Counted from the first letter of the stretch, positions 1-11,293 are shown. The stretch is DNA of 64,000 nucleotides from Ascaphus truei (GCA_036426205.1 CM071568.1:228044777-228108776), one strand, 5' to 3'. Notes: generated from the sequence alone by a model not told the origin. Made by a program: numbers and translations.

Positions 1-120
1 TATGCAGACCTTGCATTTGGTTCTGCAGTCGGTGCTCTGCTTCAAACTTCTCACCTTCCAACAGTCTATTTTTTTCTTTAAGCTCGTGCAGCTTTTCATT
101 CTTTTCCTTGATGTCGTTTG

Positions 121-1557
121 TCAAATGAAAATTTTCTTCTTTAAGTTTTTTCTTTTAAATCTTAAATTTTCTCCTTTTTCAGTCTCTGTACTATTCAGGG
201 CCTCCTTGCAGTCCTCCTTCCATTTATGCACATCTGCTTTGAGAATGACAGTCTCCTGGCGTGAGACTTTCTTCTCTAGGTTGAGGGTCTGAAGCTCCTT
301 CTGAGAGACTTGGAGATCTGTATTAAGATTGATAATCGTTTCTTTAGAAATGTCCAGCTCCGCAGTGAGACTGTGTAGTTCCTTTCTGGAAACTTCCAGG
401 TCTGTGCGACAACTGTTGGTCTCATGATGTGAGGCATCCAGTGCTCTGCGGAGTGTATGAACCTCTTTCTGAGATACGTCTACGTCTGTCCGGACACTGT
501 TGACCTCCTTTTGTGAGGCATTCAGCTCTATCCGAAGAGTGTGAACCTCTTGCTGGAAGACTGTCATCTGCTTCAGTGCCTCCTCATATTTCCGCTTCAG
601 CTTAGCCATCATTATATCAGATTGGCTCTGCTTTTCATCCATGGCGGAAATAGTAGCGTTTGCAGTATCTAGCTCAGTCTTGAGATCGTCCAATTCTGTC
701 CTGGCCAAAGAGTATATTGTGAGCACATCTTTCTGTAGCTTCACGTTATTTTCCAGGAACCGATCACAGTCTCGCCTGGCATTTTCCAGGGCATCCTCAG
801 GGCTTGTCAAGGGATCGACACTCACTGGTTCCGGCTCCGCTTCCCTGGGATGGTTGGTTGGGGGTTCCTCACTATTGGCACCGGACAGACACTTCTTTGG
901 GGTACATGACTTCTGCCTTGGGCCCTCTGGATATTCGGTTAACCGCGGGACGAATTCTGCATTTTCTCTAGGCTGCAGGGCATCTCGGTCCCCCTTTTTC
1001 TCCACAGGATCTGTGGACGTGTCTGTTCCTTCCACGGTAAGTGAAGAACCGCTTTTCTTTTTCCGCCTTTTTGTTTTGGATGACAACGTCCCCTCAGGGA
1101 TACTGGGGTCTCCATCTTCATTCGAAATTTTAGCAGCGTCACTGGATCCACCTGGCTTTTCTTGCAACTGTAAAAGCTGACGGAAATATTCGGTGATCCA
1201 CTGCTCCCGCTCTTTCTCCTGCTGATCATATTTGTCATCATGGGGAGCGGTCTTTTCGGTTCGTACCGAGTTCAGGCAACCCCACCATTCTTGGGGTGTT
1301 TTGTGGGTGTGACTCGGTTTGGGTTCCCTATAAGAGATGTCTTCCTCCTCATTGGACTGGAAGGGCCACTCTTCCGTGGGGTAGGGTTCATTACAGGAAC
1401 GCTGCATCTTGTCCTCCATTTTGGGGCTATCAGGTGTAATTTTCTTCCTGACCTCAGGAGGCGCTATTGCAGCTGTTGCCACTGTATTTGCTAGAACCCC
1501 CAATTGTGGTAGTCCTACAGGTGGGCCTATTTTGCTTGTACAAGTCGTAGCTCTCAC
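121..1557 (-). CDS. Coiled-coil protein of LTR element A (478 codons, function unknown)
   Basis: This is the longest intact ORF of the coiled-coil element family. The N-terminal third is hydrophilic and of low complexity, with a basic cluster (KTKRRKKKSG, residues about 160-170) and a DALQPRE motif. DALQPRE recurs as DMLQPRE or DMLQPKA in elements B and C. From about residue 270 to the end it is a long coiled coil. Residues of roughly 340-440 form about seven tandem 14-residue units of the type VSQKEVHTLRTDLD, which is two heptads. It has no zinc knuckle, protease, reverse transcriptase or integrase motif. The frame ends at 121, but coiled-coil coding sequence continues in another frame to the window edge, so a small indel probably truncates it. 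It could be a diverged gag-like structural protein or a captured cellular coiled-coil gene; I cannot tell which. Confidence 0.65.
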   Translation of the reverse strand: MRATTCTSKIGPPVGLPQLGVLANTVATAAIAPPEVRKKITPDSPKMEDKMQRSCNEPYPTEEWPFQSNEEEDISYREPKPSHTHKTPQEWWGCLNSVRTEKTAPHDDKYDQQEKEREQWITEYFRQLLQLQEKPGGSSDAAKISNEDGDPSIPEGTLSSKTKRRKKKSGSSLTVEGTDTSTDPVEKKGDRDALQPRENAEFVPRLTEYPEGPRQKSCTPKKCLSGANSEEPPTNHPREAEPEPVSVDPLTSPEDALENARRDCDRFLENNVKLQKDVLTIYSLARTELDDLKTELDTANATISAMDEKQSQSDIMMAKLKRKYEEALKQMTVFQQEVHTLRIELNASQKEVNSVRTDVDVSQKEVHTLRRALDASHHETNSCRTDLEVSRKELHSLTAELDISKETIINLNTDLQVSQKELQTLNLEKKVSRQETVILKADVHKWKEDCKEALNSTETEKGENLRFKRKNLKKKIFI

Positions 1558-2384
1558 AGGCAGCTCTGTAGACTTTTTTTTTTCTTGGGTAAGTTTACAA
1601 TATCAGCAGTGCTGTGCACACATTTTCTCTCATCAGGTATACAGGATGTGCAGTTGCTAGGTAAAAACTTCTGTTTGCTTTACACCATTTACTTGCTAGG
1701 TGCAATCTCTCTGCTTCAGCCAAATAATGTGATTTTCTGCTTGAGTTCAGTCTCAACTTTGGGTATTATGACATTCACTCTTCACACTTTGGAATACCTT
1801 TTACACAGCTCAGCAATTCCCTTTTTTTTTAGTATGCAATTTTACCCTCAGCACTTGTTTACTGAAAATTCCCCTGCTTCAGCACAGTCTTGCATCAATT
1901 TTCACATTTTTCTGCATATACTCCATTCACAACTGGTAGTCCTATGTGGTGTGGCAGCCTTTACTTGCAGAATCAGTACCGCTAGTGGGTCACCATCTGT
2001 AGTCACTGCTTCAGCTAAACATTTGAAAACAACAAACGCCTATCCCTTTAAGGGCCAATTCATTTCTTGAACCCTGACTATGGCTGGAAGGCAAACCCCC
2101 TATTTCAATGACCATATTACACTTTATTGTGATAGGCAAATAAGGTTTACCTGCTTCAGCAGTCTCTCTCTCTCTCCTCTTGGGATTGGGGAAAAGAGTC
2201 CATCTGTGGTTTTGTAAGTTTCAATGCAGGTTAGATTTCCTGCCTGGGTGTGTATCACTTTAATTCTGGTCTCTGCGGCATGAGATTTTTTTGTTTATGT
2301 TGCTCAGACTGTCTGTAGACAAAAAATCCCCCAAAAATTTTCACAGCCAACTCCGGTCCCTTCTAACTTCCGAGACCACCTCTC
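1558..2384 (-). other. 5' leader of element A
   Basis: This is non-coding sequence between the primer-binding-like site and the coiled-coil ORF. It matches the corresponding leader of element D (about 35934-36790), for example in the stretch around 1860-1960 against about 36330-36430. Small ORFs on the plus strand here are chance. Confidence 0.55.
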
Positions 2385-2402
2385 GTCCCACTTCGGACAC
2401 CA
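2385..2402 (-). promoter_or_regulatory. Primer-binding-like site of element A
   Basis: TGGTGTCCGAAGTGGGAC lies two bases after the LTR end on the minus strand. Its complement ends in ACACCA and resembles the 3' end of a tRNA-Leu. The tRNA identity is from memory and tentative. Element D has the same site with one change. Confidence 0.65.
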
Positions 2403-2404
2403 TA

Positions 2405-3013
2405 TGTAGGTGGACGCTCACAGAGGTATGCAAGGGAGACTGGTTATGGTGAAATTAAATAAGGCTTTATTGCGCCTGTTTCCTTAACATCAGGAAACCA
2501 TCCAAACAAGGGGTAAACAAAGCTTCTATTCACTTGGGAGTATTTCTAGTGAAATACTATGCATCCACCACTCCCTTTAGATAAGCATGTCTCCCAGTCC
2601 CAAACATATAGCATGAAATGACAGGTATAAAAAGTCTTATAAATGAAAGTCTTATCTGTTAGCTGGGCTGCTGTAGGGGAAGCTTCTCTGCTCTCTTGGA
2701 ACCGCACCCTTGTGTGCACAGGAAATGTCAGGCTCCAGGGTAGAATCTTGTCCCCTTTGTCTTGTGGTCAGCTTGTCGCTCAAGACATCTGTCCTTCCTT
2801 GGTTCAGCCCAGTTGTGGACTAAGGAATCTCTGCTCTGTCTCCAAGTTCAGCTCAGGTGTGAGCTAAGGAGTCTCACTTCCTGTCTCAAAAGACAGGCTT
2901 TTCTAAGCAATCTAATCAGGCAGGTGGTGTTTGTTAATTGACTACCAGCAGTTAACCACCACACTGCTGGATTAGAGGCACATTACCTGAACAGGGATAA
3001 CTCCCCTGTTACA
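2405..3013 (-). repeat. 5' LTR of element A
   Basis: The LTR starts TGTAAC at 3013 and ends TACA at 2405 on the minus strand. A minus-strand AATAAA lies near 2470, followed closely by the LTR end, as expected for a retroviral-type R/U5 boundary. It is colinear with the LTRs at 35005-35913 and 39476-40073. Confidence 0.82.
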
Positions 3014-4485
3014 TGCATCCTTGACTTTTCTTGTACAAATAGTTTCTTCTCCTTTTTTTGTTCATGGACTTTCGTATTTCCTTCACTGACCTGGTCAGTC
3101 AAAACTGAATTTATTTCTTGCATATTCTTGTATTCTTGGTTAAAACTACTATTGATTCTTTCGTAGATATCCTTCCATGTACACACCTGTGTTGAAACTG
3201 TGAATCGCCTCCTGAGAGGCATACAGCTTTGTGCTAAGACTGTGAAACTCTCTCTGAGAGACTTCCAGCACTGTGTCAACTTGGTCAATGAAACTCTGGT
3301 TCTTGGCAGCATCAGTGTAAGACATCTCCAGATTATTTGACATGTCCTTAATGCGACTCTTCAATTTATGCTTTTCTTTCTCCAAAAATACACACTTAGC
3401 GATCGCTGTGGACAGCCTTGGCTTCTTGCTCTTTATCCAATTGTCCCCAGAAGCAATCAATCTCATTTCATGCAGATTGATGTGCCTGAGTTATAGCATC
3501 TACAGCTAGGTTCAAGGTTTCATCCTTCTTTTGCCCAACCTCCTCCTTTGCCACCACTCCCGTGACGATTCTGCTAATTTCTCTAGGCTGCAGCATATCT
3601 CGGCTCCTTTCTAACGAATGCTTTCCTGATGTTAGAAAGTAATCTTTAATTACTTCTGCGACATCTGCTGTAAACTGAAAACCTTCTTTCTTCTTCTTTA
3701 CCTTGGGAAACTCTGAAGCATCATTGGTACCGTGCTCACACTTATTGCTTAAAACTTCTGTATGTTTCCTGTACCCATCGCACGAAGAATCAGAAATGGG
3801 CACCTCTGGCTCTTTACAAGAAACAGTAAGAGACAATCTGGTCTTTAAGGTGGGAGCCATAGAATCAGAAATAGGGTAACCAAAACCCACAGAGAAACCA
3901 GGGAAAAGTGAACGTGTCATTAAATCAGAAACCTTGGAATTAACAATAGAGTTATCAAGTACAACAGGGAAACCAGAGACAGAGGAACTTGCTTTTACAT
4001 GTGAGGCTTTAGAATCAGTAATACAGTAGGAATATCAGACATTGTGGGGGTTTGCATAGTACAGGAAAAACAATGGGAAGTACTCTTGTCTTTGAAATGG
4101 GAACCTGTGACCCAGCAATGGTCACACTAAGCACTGCAGACTAATCAGGGAAATATATACTTGCCTCTGAAATGGAGTCTCTTGAATGAGCAGTGGTTAT
4201 ACCAAGCCCTGCAGAGGAGTCAGGGAAAGACAAGTTTGTTTTTGAAGTTGGAATCTTGGAACCAGCAGGGTTTAAATCATGTAATGCAGAGGATTCAAAG
4301 AAAAGTGCACCGGTCTTTGAAGCAACAGCTTTAGCACCAGTAATACAGGTTTTAGACACAACATGTGTTCCTATCCTTACAGTGGGTGCCATGGAAAGGT
4401 TGCTTCTTGGGACCGAAAAAGCCATTTCACCTATGTTCCGACAAAACAGAAAAGGAACTTTTCTCAGGGACAAAAAAATCAACAA
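3014..4485 (-). pseudogene. Broken coiled-coil ORF of element B
   Basis: Minus-strand fragments at 4485-4141, 3920-3468, 3466-3149 and 3312-3014 read colinearly with the coiled-coil region of element C at 28159-25394. Shared landmarks are SMAPTLK, LSNKCEH, a KKKK basic cluster, RDMLQP, and later SEGxxxxHExxxEKK. The frame is broken by stops and frameshifts, so it is a pseudogene. Coding sequence stops at 3013, where the LTR of element A begins. The upstream leader, around 4700-4560, shares a GGGGAAGATAAGTACTTTTT-like block with element C. No LTR was found upstream of it. Confidence 0.6.
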
Positions 4486-4900
4486 AAGTCATAACAATCC
4501 CTGCAGTGGAATTGAAGCAAAAACAATATTTAGAATCCACAATAGCATTTACAAACAACAACAAACAAAAAGTACTTATCTTCCCCCCACAAGGAGGAAT
4601 AGGTCCTTCCTGTGAAGCAGGCGGGCTGCCGAGTCTGTTCTGGCGAAGTCCAGGAATGTTTATCAAATGGCCAAGGATGGTCACAGAAAAGAAACCCACT
4701 GATTTGCACTCAGCCTATAGTAAAGCAAACAGTAGTGAGGGAACTAATAGGTCCCAGCATACACTTGATGCAATAGCCAGAAGGGATAGAAACACAAAAA
4801 CAATAACATTTTATTATATACTTAGAACTCTTCTAGGTGCAAAAAAAAAAATATTAAAATCATCTAAAACCACTGAAGTATGCCTTATTTGTGGACCATT
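4486..4900 (-). other. Leader of element B, then unassigned sequence
   Basis: The part below about 4700 matches the leader of element C at 28980-29100: a TGGACTTCGCC/TGGACCTCGCT block, then GAAGATAAGTACTTTTT. Above 4700 nothing was recognised. Confidence 0.45.
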
Positions 4901-5579
4901 CATATAGTATACAGTATATATGTATGTATCCTTGTTCCAGTGAACACATAATGATGTACAACAATACCTTATAGTTTGTGATGATAGGGTGTCGCTAATA
5001 TGAAATTATTGATCGACACCTACAGGTATGTATAAATGAGGTAGGTATCTGCTCGTTCACAGGACATTTAAGCAAGTACAATCAATCACAGAGACTATAG
5101 TTGGTGACAACTCAGGGTGTAATGTAGTCAGATTATCTGTAATATTCACATGAATACTCCCAATGAGTTGAATAGAGTATATATACACAACAAAAAAAGC
5201 ATATATGCCTATATGTAAGCAATGCCTTTCTCAAAATAACGCTTGCCACAGTGTATCAGTAAGGTACAGGTCACACAGTGTTGTGTTTCAATGCTGTAAC
5301 CAGCAGTCATATAACTGACACAAATGTAGCTGTCACACACCATATATATGCTTATGTGTGAAACAACTGAGCTTGTGTCTAGCAGGTAGTTATTCCTGCC
5401 ATACAGGGGTTAATATCCCTATTAAGCGCAGGACGCTATATGATAATAACAGCTCTGAAATTGAAAAAGCTAAATACTAAAGAAGCTACGCAGTGAAATC
5501 CCTTTAGGTACCGGAATTCTTACAACCGTTTGTCCGGCGTCTGCTTAGTGTCTTGCCCGGCATACTACTCCAAAAAGGC
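4901..5579. other. No gene recognised
   Basis: This is AT-rich sequence with no convincing ORF. Its style resembles the untranslated parts of the Penelope-like elements further right, including a TGACGTCATCAG motif near its end, but no boundary or duplication was found. Confidence 0.3.
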
Positions 5580-6260
5580 TGACGTCATCAGTCAGTGCGT
5601 CGCCAACAACCGGGGGGGGGTGAAAGGCAGGGCCCGGGGAGGGGGATGAAAGGCAGGGCCAAGGGGGTGTTGCGTGAAAGGCAGGGACGCGTGAAATATC
5701 CCTTCCCCTGTATTTCCTCACCTCGCACCCGCCCGCGCTCCTCCTCTTCCTCCAGGTACAGGCCGCCCTCCTCCTCCTCGGGTTCCTCGGCGGTGTCCGT
5801 TACCCCCGGCGAGGCGATGCTGAGACGCTCAGGTGAGGAGGTGGTGTGGGCCGCCGGCCCGTACAGCTCCCGACTGAGAGAGCCGGAGGAGCACTCTCGG
5901 GGATGGTGAGCTGGGGGAGCGGCCTGTGGACCTGTGTGAGGTGAGAGCCGGAGAGAGCGTGCTCTGGGGGAGGGGGTAGTGGGAGCGGTCTGTGGGAGGG
6001 AGCGCCGGGGAAGGAGAGCGCCAGGGAAGGGTGAGCGCTGGGGGAGAGGGAGAGCGCCGGGGGAGAGGGTGAGCGGGCTCAAAGGCATGGAGTGTGTGAG
6101 GCTGCAGGTATGCGGTGTGGTGTGTGAATGTAACAGTGGGCTAGAGCACCGGCCAATGAGAGCCATGGGGGGGCGAAACACAGGGGGGGGGGCAGACACA
6201 CTGGCCAATGAGAGCCGTGGGAGGGCGGGCAGACCGACGGACCAATCAAATGGTCTACAG
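5580..6260. other. CpG-rich block with purine/pyrimidine asymmetry
   Basis: This region of about 680 bp is strongly GC- and CpG-rich against AT-rich surroundings. It contains repeated CCAATGAGAGCC-like units near 6150-6215. On the minus strand a Ser/Pro- then Glu-rich frame leads to GTGCGAG followed by GTGAGG, which resembles a splice donor (near 5723). It could be a displaced first exon with its CpG island, or the 5' region of a transposon. An L1 3' end follows after a short TA repeat. I do not recognise a protein. Confidence 0.35.
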
Positions 6261-6282
6261 AGACTCACAACTAAGATTTTCA

Positions 6283-6304
6283 AATTTATATATATATATA
6301 TATA
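6283..6304. repeat. (TA)n microsatellite
   Basis: About eleven TA units lie between the CpG-rich block and the L1 fragment. Confidence 0.8.
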
Positions 6305-6870
6305 GATGATTATTTGGATACAATGGCTTACCCACAGTATGGTTTTTCTATCCATTAATTTATCCTCTTTGGACACAGGTCTTGACCCTGATAAATAATG
6401 AGAGAACATAGGGCGTTCTATCCTCTCAGACCCTTGGATAGCCCAGTTAAACAAGCCGATCCTGAACATTCCAAGAAAGAATATGTACTTCAAGCTTTTG
6501 ATCCCACCAATTACTATATGCTGCGACTAACTGAAAGTTGAAATCTCTTCCTATCCTACAACAGATCAAAAATAACATGTGGCAAGATATACAAAAGGAG
6601 AAGCTGTTTGCTTACCTATCAGACAGTTGTAGGAAGTTTCTAAAGGTCTGGGAGCCCTGGCAAAAATATATAAAAACGATACTATGTTTGACACTGACCT
6701 AGTCTGTATTTGATTAGTTCTGGTCTCCCAGAGGGATTTGTCATCCTCCCTTTCCCCCTCCTATCCCCCACCCTTTTTATTTTCTTCTTTTCTCGATTAT
6801 AGTCGTCATTCTTATATTCCCCATTCTTTCTGTACTACTGAAAGTTTATGGAAACGTAGACAGTTATATA
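6305..6870 (+). mobile_element. L1-type LINE, 3' end of ORF2 (5'-truncated)
   Basis: In the plus frame, with stops, the sequence near 6600-6690 reads LFAYLSDSCRKFLKVWEPW. That resembles the end of an L1-type ORF2, and the L1 at 31.3 kb has a comparable GLGPLG-like end. A pyrimidine-rich 3' region (CCCCCTCCTATCCCCCACCC) and an A-run near 6870 follow. It is a dead fragment. Confidence 0.5.
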
Positions 6871-8853
6871 TTAAAAAAAATTCATATACTGTACAGTCTT
6901 ATTCATACAACAAAAACAAAAAAAAAGAGCTGAGAGCTTCTAGTTACAGTACATACTGAGCACAAACCAGAAAGTAAATGATTTTGCACCTTGCATGCAT
7001 CTGTTATTAGCAATTGACCTTGTACATTGGAAGTACTACGGCTTCATCAATGCAGACATGCCCCATATGCCCAGGGACTGTCACTTTGGGGCTTTGTGGA
7101 CCTCTTAAACTCTCCCCTGATAGAACGGCATTACATGCCGTAATTAATCATTGTGTAGATGGTTATGCTGAAGCTGTTTAATCTGGTTTTATTGAACAGG
7201 GCTCTAAAAAAAGAACCTCAAACCTTCACCTACTGTAATATGTTTTTGCCCTATCAAGAGTATTTTAGGGGCCTGCACCATTTTTCCTGGGCAGTGTAGT
7301 ATTATCACGTCAGCCTTAATAAAGACCACCTACAGTTTTGATTGATTTCATTTTTCACTATCAACTATATAATCAGTACATACATACTCCTGCCAATCCA
7401 AATGATTGGCTTTGTTTAAAGCAATAAAGACACCATACTAGAAAATTAACAGGCGCTCAATTTATTCATAAAATGGAACAAGGTTATATTAAATCTTTTG
7501 TCACAGTATATATCCCCCCCAAAATTGTATAGTAGCCTTATTTGTGCCTGTGCAGCCCTATGGTACAACTCATAGACACAAGGACCGCTTACATCATTAT
7601 CCCAAAATAAAAAAAAGTCCACTTGAGACAAGACTCAAGCCAAATAGTACATCATCAATATCATAAGGTTTCTATTTATTCATACATGTGTATTTTTATT
7701 TACAGGAAAAGCATAGCCAGTATTAATAACCTCACAAAAAGAAATCATGCCAAAAGTTCATCAAGGTAATGTTGCATGCAAAATGTAATTGGATCAAAAT
7801 CACAAAAAGAGAGTACAAATTTGTTGGTCACAACTTGACAGGAGACGTCGGTACATTCAGAGGAATCGGAGAAAGGGATAGAGGAGTTAAGAGGCTCAAA
7901 ATGACCAGCTTATATCCAGTACAAATTGTAAACTTGCTGGTCCTACTTCTGTTCCAAAATAGTATCATTGTGCGATTTGGAAGTCATATTATACATTTAA
8001 AATATTTTTAACTCCTAATTTCCCCCTCTAATTTGGCAAGATAAAGCATTTAGCTAAAATAGTAATTTAAGCAATTTCCAAAATGTTAAGCTGTTACAAA
8101 AATACCAATTATTTAACATGCAGGGGTTTTAATGCATTCATGTTGGTTGGTGGACTGTTATCCTTAAAGACTGGTAGTTGTTTGTAATGGTAAATAGATA
8201 CGGGTGCAACCTGGGAATTGGCACAGTGTGTATGTGAAAATGTCTCTGTACTCCCGCCAGCACTTTTGATATATATACGTTGCTTTGTTCACTAATACCA
8301 GGTAAAAACGAAAGTGACGTGGATCAGTGATAGTAACCAGCACAGTCTTTCCCTATGTTTTCATCTTATACACTAAGTCAAAAAGACAGAGTGGGCCAAA
8401 CGTAAATTGTATTATGTTAGCCATGCTGGCTTTGTGCACACTCCACAACCTGTGCACAAATCATTTGGACAGAAAATTGATGGCACAAAGAAGCACAGGA
8501 ACAGTTACAGCACATCTTACAGCTACAGTCACAAGGAAAAGGAAAGTTGAATTAGAAAATTTTGTTTGGCAAAACTCTATTTTATCCAACCAGGAAAAAA
8601 TGAATAAACTGGATTGTGTTTGTATAACGATTTACATACAATATTAATGCCAAGGTTCCAACTCTGCAGTCATGCTATTAAATATATCCATAAGGCAGCA
8701 AGCACCAATGTAATAAATAAATAAATATATGCAATATCAGATTAAACCTCCCCCCCTGCCCCCATACATCTTTACTTTTAAAAGTGCCTGCAGAATGTCA
8801 TGCAGTATTCTCAGTCATTGGCTATTCATCTGCATAGTTTAGAAACGCTTTAA
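6871..8853. other. No gene recognised
   Basis: This is AT-rich DNA without credible coding potential. Two minus-strand AATAAA signals occur (7680-7675 and 7466-7461) that could serve the CPNE4 3' end. The small ORFs here look like chance. Confidence 0.4.
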
Positions 8854-9242
8854 TGCTACAGATGCCGCGGCCATAATTTTACGAAATCACGCTGTTTATA
8901 CCTCGGAATGCCCATGTGATGGCGCGGGATTTCTTCCAACCCTACCGCCTTAAGACGTGAGTGCAAGCGAGTGCATAAAATGGCATTTTAGTGTTCTGGC
9001 TTATATACATCTGAAATTGACACAGTAGCACAGTAGCACAGTAGCACAGTACTGTACACATTACAATTCATTCATTTCATTGCATTTAATTGCACACAGT
9101 CCATAAAATTGAAACAAAGCAACCGCAAAGTAAACGCGCGTGCCTGGGCGATTGGCCGCGTTCATGCCGCGTGGAGTACAGCAGCGCATACGAAAACGGC
9201 GCCGTGATGCCTTAAAATAATGGCCGCTGCATCTGTACAGCC
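8854..9242. mobile_element. Terminal-inverted-repeat element (MITE-like), about 390 bp
   Basis: The left end CTACAGATGCCGCGGCCAT is the imperfect inverse of the right end ATGGCCGCTGCATCTGTAC. The similarity continues inward past ATTTTA and the CACGC/GGCGCC blocks. The interior is CpG-rich compared with its flanks and includes a short CACAGTAG tandem repeat (9020-9052). No coding capacity is seen. The superfamily is unknown. Confidence 0.55.
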
Positions 9243-9989
9243 AAGAGGAAACCAACTATCTCAGTTAAAGGGTTGAAGCCATATTTCCAGCTGTGTACAT
9301 AGAGATAAAGAAGTATAGTCTATCCAACGAGAACAAAAGATCACATGGACTTCCTAGGTTCTCTGTGACTAATGTATTTAGTGAGGAGAGAATATCCAGG
9401 CACTCCAATGGTCTAAATAGAAAATATGGCATTTACTGAGCAGTGTGTGTATTTAGTGAACAGAGCCGTTATTGCAGTAAGGTCCCTATTTAATGTACGG
9501 GGAAGCCATTTTCCCCTTATTTTGGAAGATTTCAGCTTCCTTCAAATGGAAGACGGCTTCACAGCATAGTAAATAAGGATGTAACGAGTGGTCAAACCAT
9601 GTGGTAGTGGGCTTTACCTCCTTTTAGTGAACCAGACCATGTGACAGGCCTTTATTATGTACTTTCTTTGGGATTTCCCTTATTAAGCAATGTTTACATC
9701 TGTTTTAATCATCATGCCTCACACAATCTCCTGACCCTCTGTTCAATACCAGCATAGGAAACAGCTGAAGTTTTGTCTCCCCCTCCCTTAAAAATTGGTA
9801 AATGTCTGAACTGGACATATCAGGTCAGCGCAATAGAGACACAGCACCATGGTAAGCTCAAAAAACAGACCCCCCACATATATTTATTTCAAAAAGGAGT
9901 GTTACTGGGTTTGTGACAATGTATACAACAAAAGACAGGGAGCCCCAATGCTACATCCAATATGGCAAATCATACAGTTAAATACTTGT

Positions 9990-10242
9990 TTTGGCTGAAG
10001 CTGCGGCTCAGTGAGACACTGACTCTGGCACTGAATTTGAAGCAGGGGAACCTGGTTCAATTCCCGTGTCGGCTCCTTGTGACCTTGGGCAAGTCACTTT
10101 ATCTCCCTGTGCCTCAGGCCCCAAAAAAACATAGATTGTAAGCTCTACAGGGCAGGGACTGTGTCTGCAAAATGTCTATGTAAAGCGCTACGTAAAACTA
10201 GCAGCGCTATACAAGAACATGCTATTATTATTATTATTATTA
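9990..10242 (+). mobile_element. tRNA-derived SINE with LINE-like tail and (ATT)n end
   Basis: The head contains an A-box-like segment near 10006-10018 and a B box, GGTTCAATTCC, at 10054-10064, as in RNA polymerase III promoters. A body with GACCTTGGGCAAGTCACTT follows, then a tail with TGTAAGCTCTACAGGGCAGG and GCAGCGCTATACAAGAACAT, and finally ATT repeats. The tail resembles that of the LINE-like repeat at 58915-59285. This suggests mobilisation by a partner LINE with the same 3' end, which is an inference from known SINE/LINE pairs. Confidence 0.7.
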
Positions 10243-10540
10243 TGTGATGGCCACTTAGTTAAATTATTTGGCCAAAGCATTTGTACGCTTGCAGACCATG
10301 TCACGGTGTGCTCTCTGTTTTCTGCAAGTCCTAACAGTATCTCTGCAAATGTTCTCCTTACCTCTCTGATGGAGGAAGAAGTCTTAATACAGTAGATGCC
10401 GCTGTAAATGACCAGTCTGAGAGGTAAGGAGAACGTTTGCAGAGATACTGTTAGGACTTGCAAAAAAGAGAGCGCACCTTGACCTGGTCTGCAACTTACA
10501 ATGCTTTGGCCAACAAATTTAACTAAGTGACCATCACTTA
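10243..10540. mobile_element. Foldback (long inverted repeat) element
   Basis: Two arms of about 128-131 bp (10243-10373 and 10413-10540) are near-perfect inverse copies separated by about 40 bp. The outer ends are TGATGGCCACTTAGTTAAAT and its inverse. The inner arms share TCCTAACAGTATCTCTGCAA. Transcribed, it would form a very long hairpin. It directly abuts the SINE tail and lies in the possible CPNE4 3' UTR. Confidence 0.75.
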
Positions 10541-11293
10541 TGAGAGAAAAACAGATACGTATTTAGCTATATAATTTATTATGCTGGATGTAGAATTGGG
10601 GCTTTCAGTATTTTGTTGCAATGCAACAGAGAAGCAGATGTGTTGTTCACAGTGACTCTTCCCACTCCATTGCTGCTCTGAACTGCACCAGATTAAAGCT
10701 ACAGTGCAGCTTTGTAACTTTTGAGATACTGTAAGTACTGTAGCACTGCCTGTATTTTTACCAAACAGCGCAGGTGAAAACTGCAACACTAGGACCAGCA
10801 GCCTGCAAAAGCACTGCCTCAATTTGGTCCAACTACTGTTTGGATGCTGAGAAAGAGCCTACATTCCGTTACTGGGCTACATGCGAGATCTCGATAGTCT
10901 GTTCAGGGGGTAAGTACAGAATTTGGGCTTTTACAGCTTTGTTGACTTAATGCAGTGTTTTTTGTTTTTAAATCTCAGAAGAGTGTACGTAAGTAGTATT
11001 ACCGCTTTCAATGGGTCACTGAAAGAACGAAAAAAAAAAAAAAAGTGACTTACAACCAGATAGATGACCCTTCTTTTACCAATGTGAGTATTTGGTTGTT
11101 ATCACCATTGCTTCAAGCAACATATTGCTTGGTCCTCTGGTAGCTAAGAACAAAATCCAGTTGTATTTAGTACAAAACTTTTTCATGCATCCCACAACTA
11201 AAGAATCAGCAATCAGCAATGCAAGATATACAGAATAGATTTGTTTTTCTCCTTATACATGTCAATATGATGTAAATAACAACATGCTATCGG

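Larger units (their letters stand above)
1..3013 (-). mobile_element. LTR retrotransposon element A (5' LTR plus internal coiled-coil ORF; runs off the left edge)
   Basis: On the minus strand this is a 609-bp LTR (3013 to 2405), then a primer-binding-like site, then an internal region containing a 478-codon coiled-coil ORF. The 3' LTR lies outside the window. The LTR is clearly related to the two LTRs of element D, sharing for example the blocks ACTGCTGGTAGTCAATT-like, CTGTCTCAAAAGACAGG-like and AATACT..CACTTGGGAGTATT. It begins TGTAACAGGGGA and ends CTACA. The element seems to have inserted into a related element (B), because coiled-coil coding sequence abuts the LTR at 3014 with no polypurine tract between them. 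Confidence 0.8.

Noticed and set aside
641..1180. 179-codon plus-strand ORF
   Set aside because: It is antisense to the coiled-coil ORF of element A.
5588..6493. 301-codon minus-strand ORF as a gene
   Set aside because: It spans an L1 fragment, a TA repeat and the CpG block, and is Pro/Ser-rich; only the part near the donor-like site may deserve attention.
9005..9060. CRISPR-like or satellite repeat (CACAGTAG units)
   Set aside because: Only about four 10-bp units without spacers; a short tandem repeat in a MITE.
9990..10100. Possible tRNA gene
   Set aside because: The A and B boxes belong to a SINE with a long tail; no cloverleaf could be drawn.
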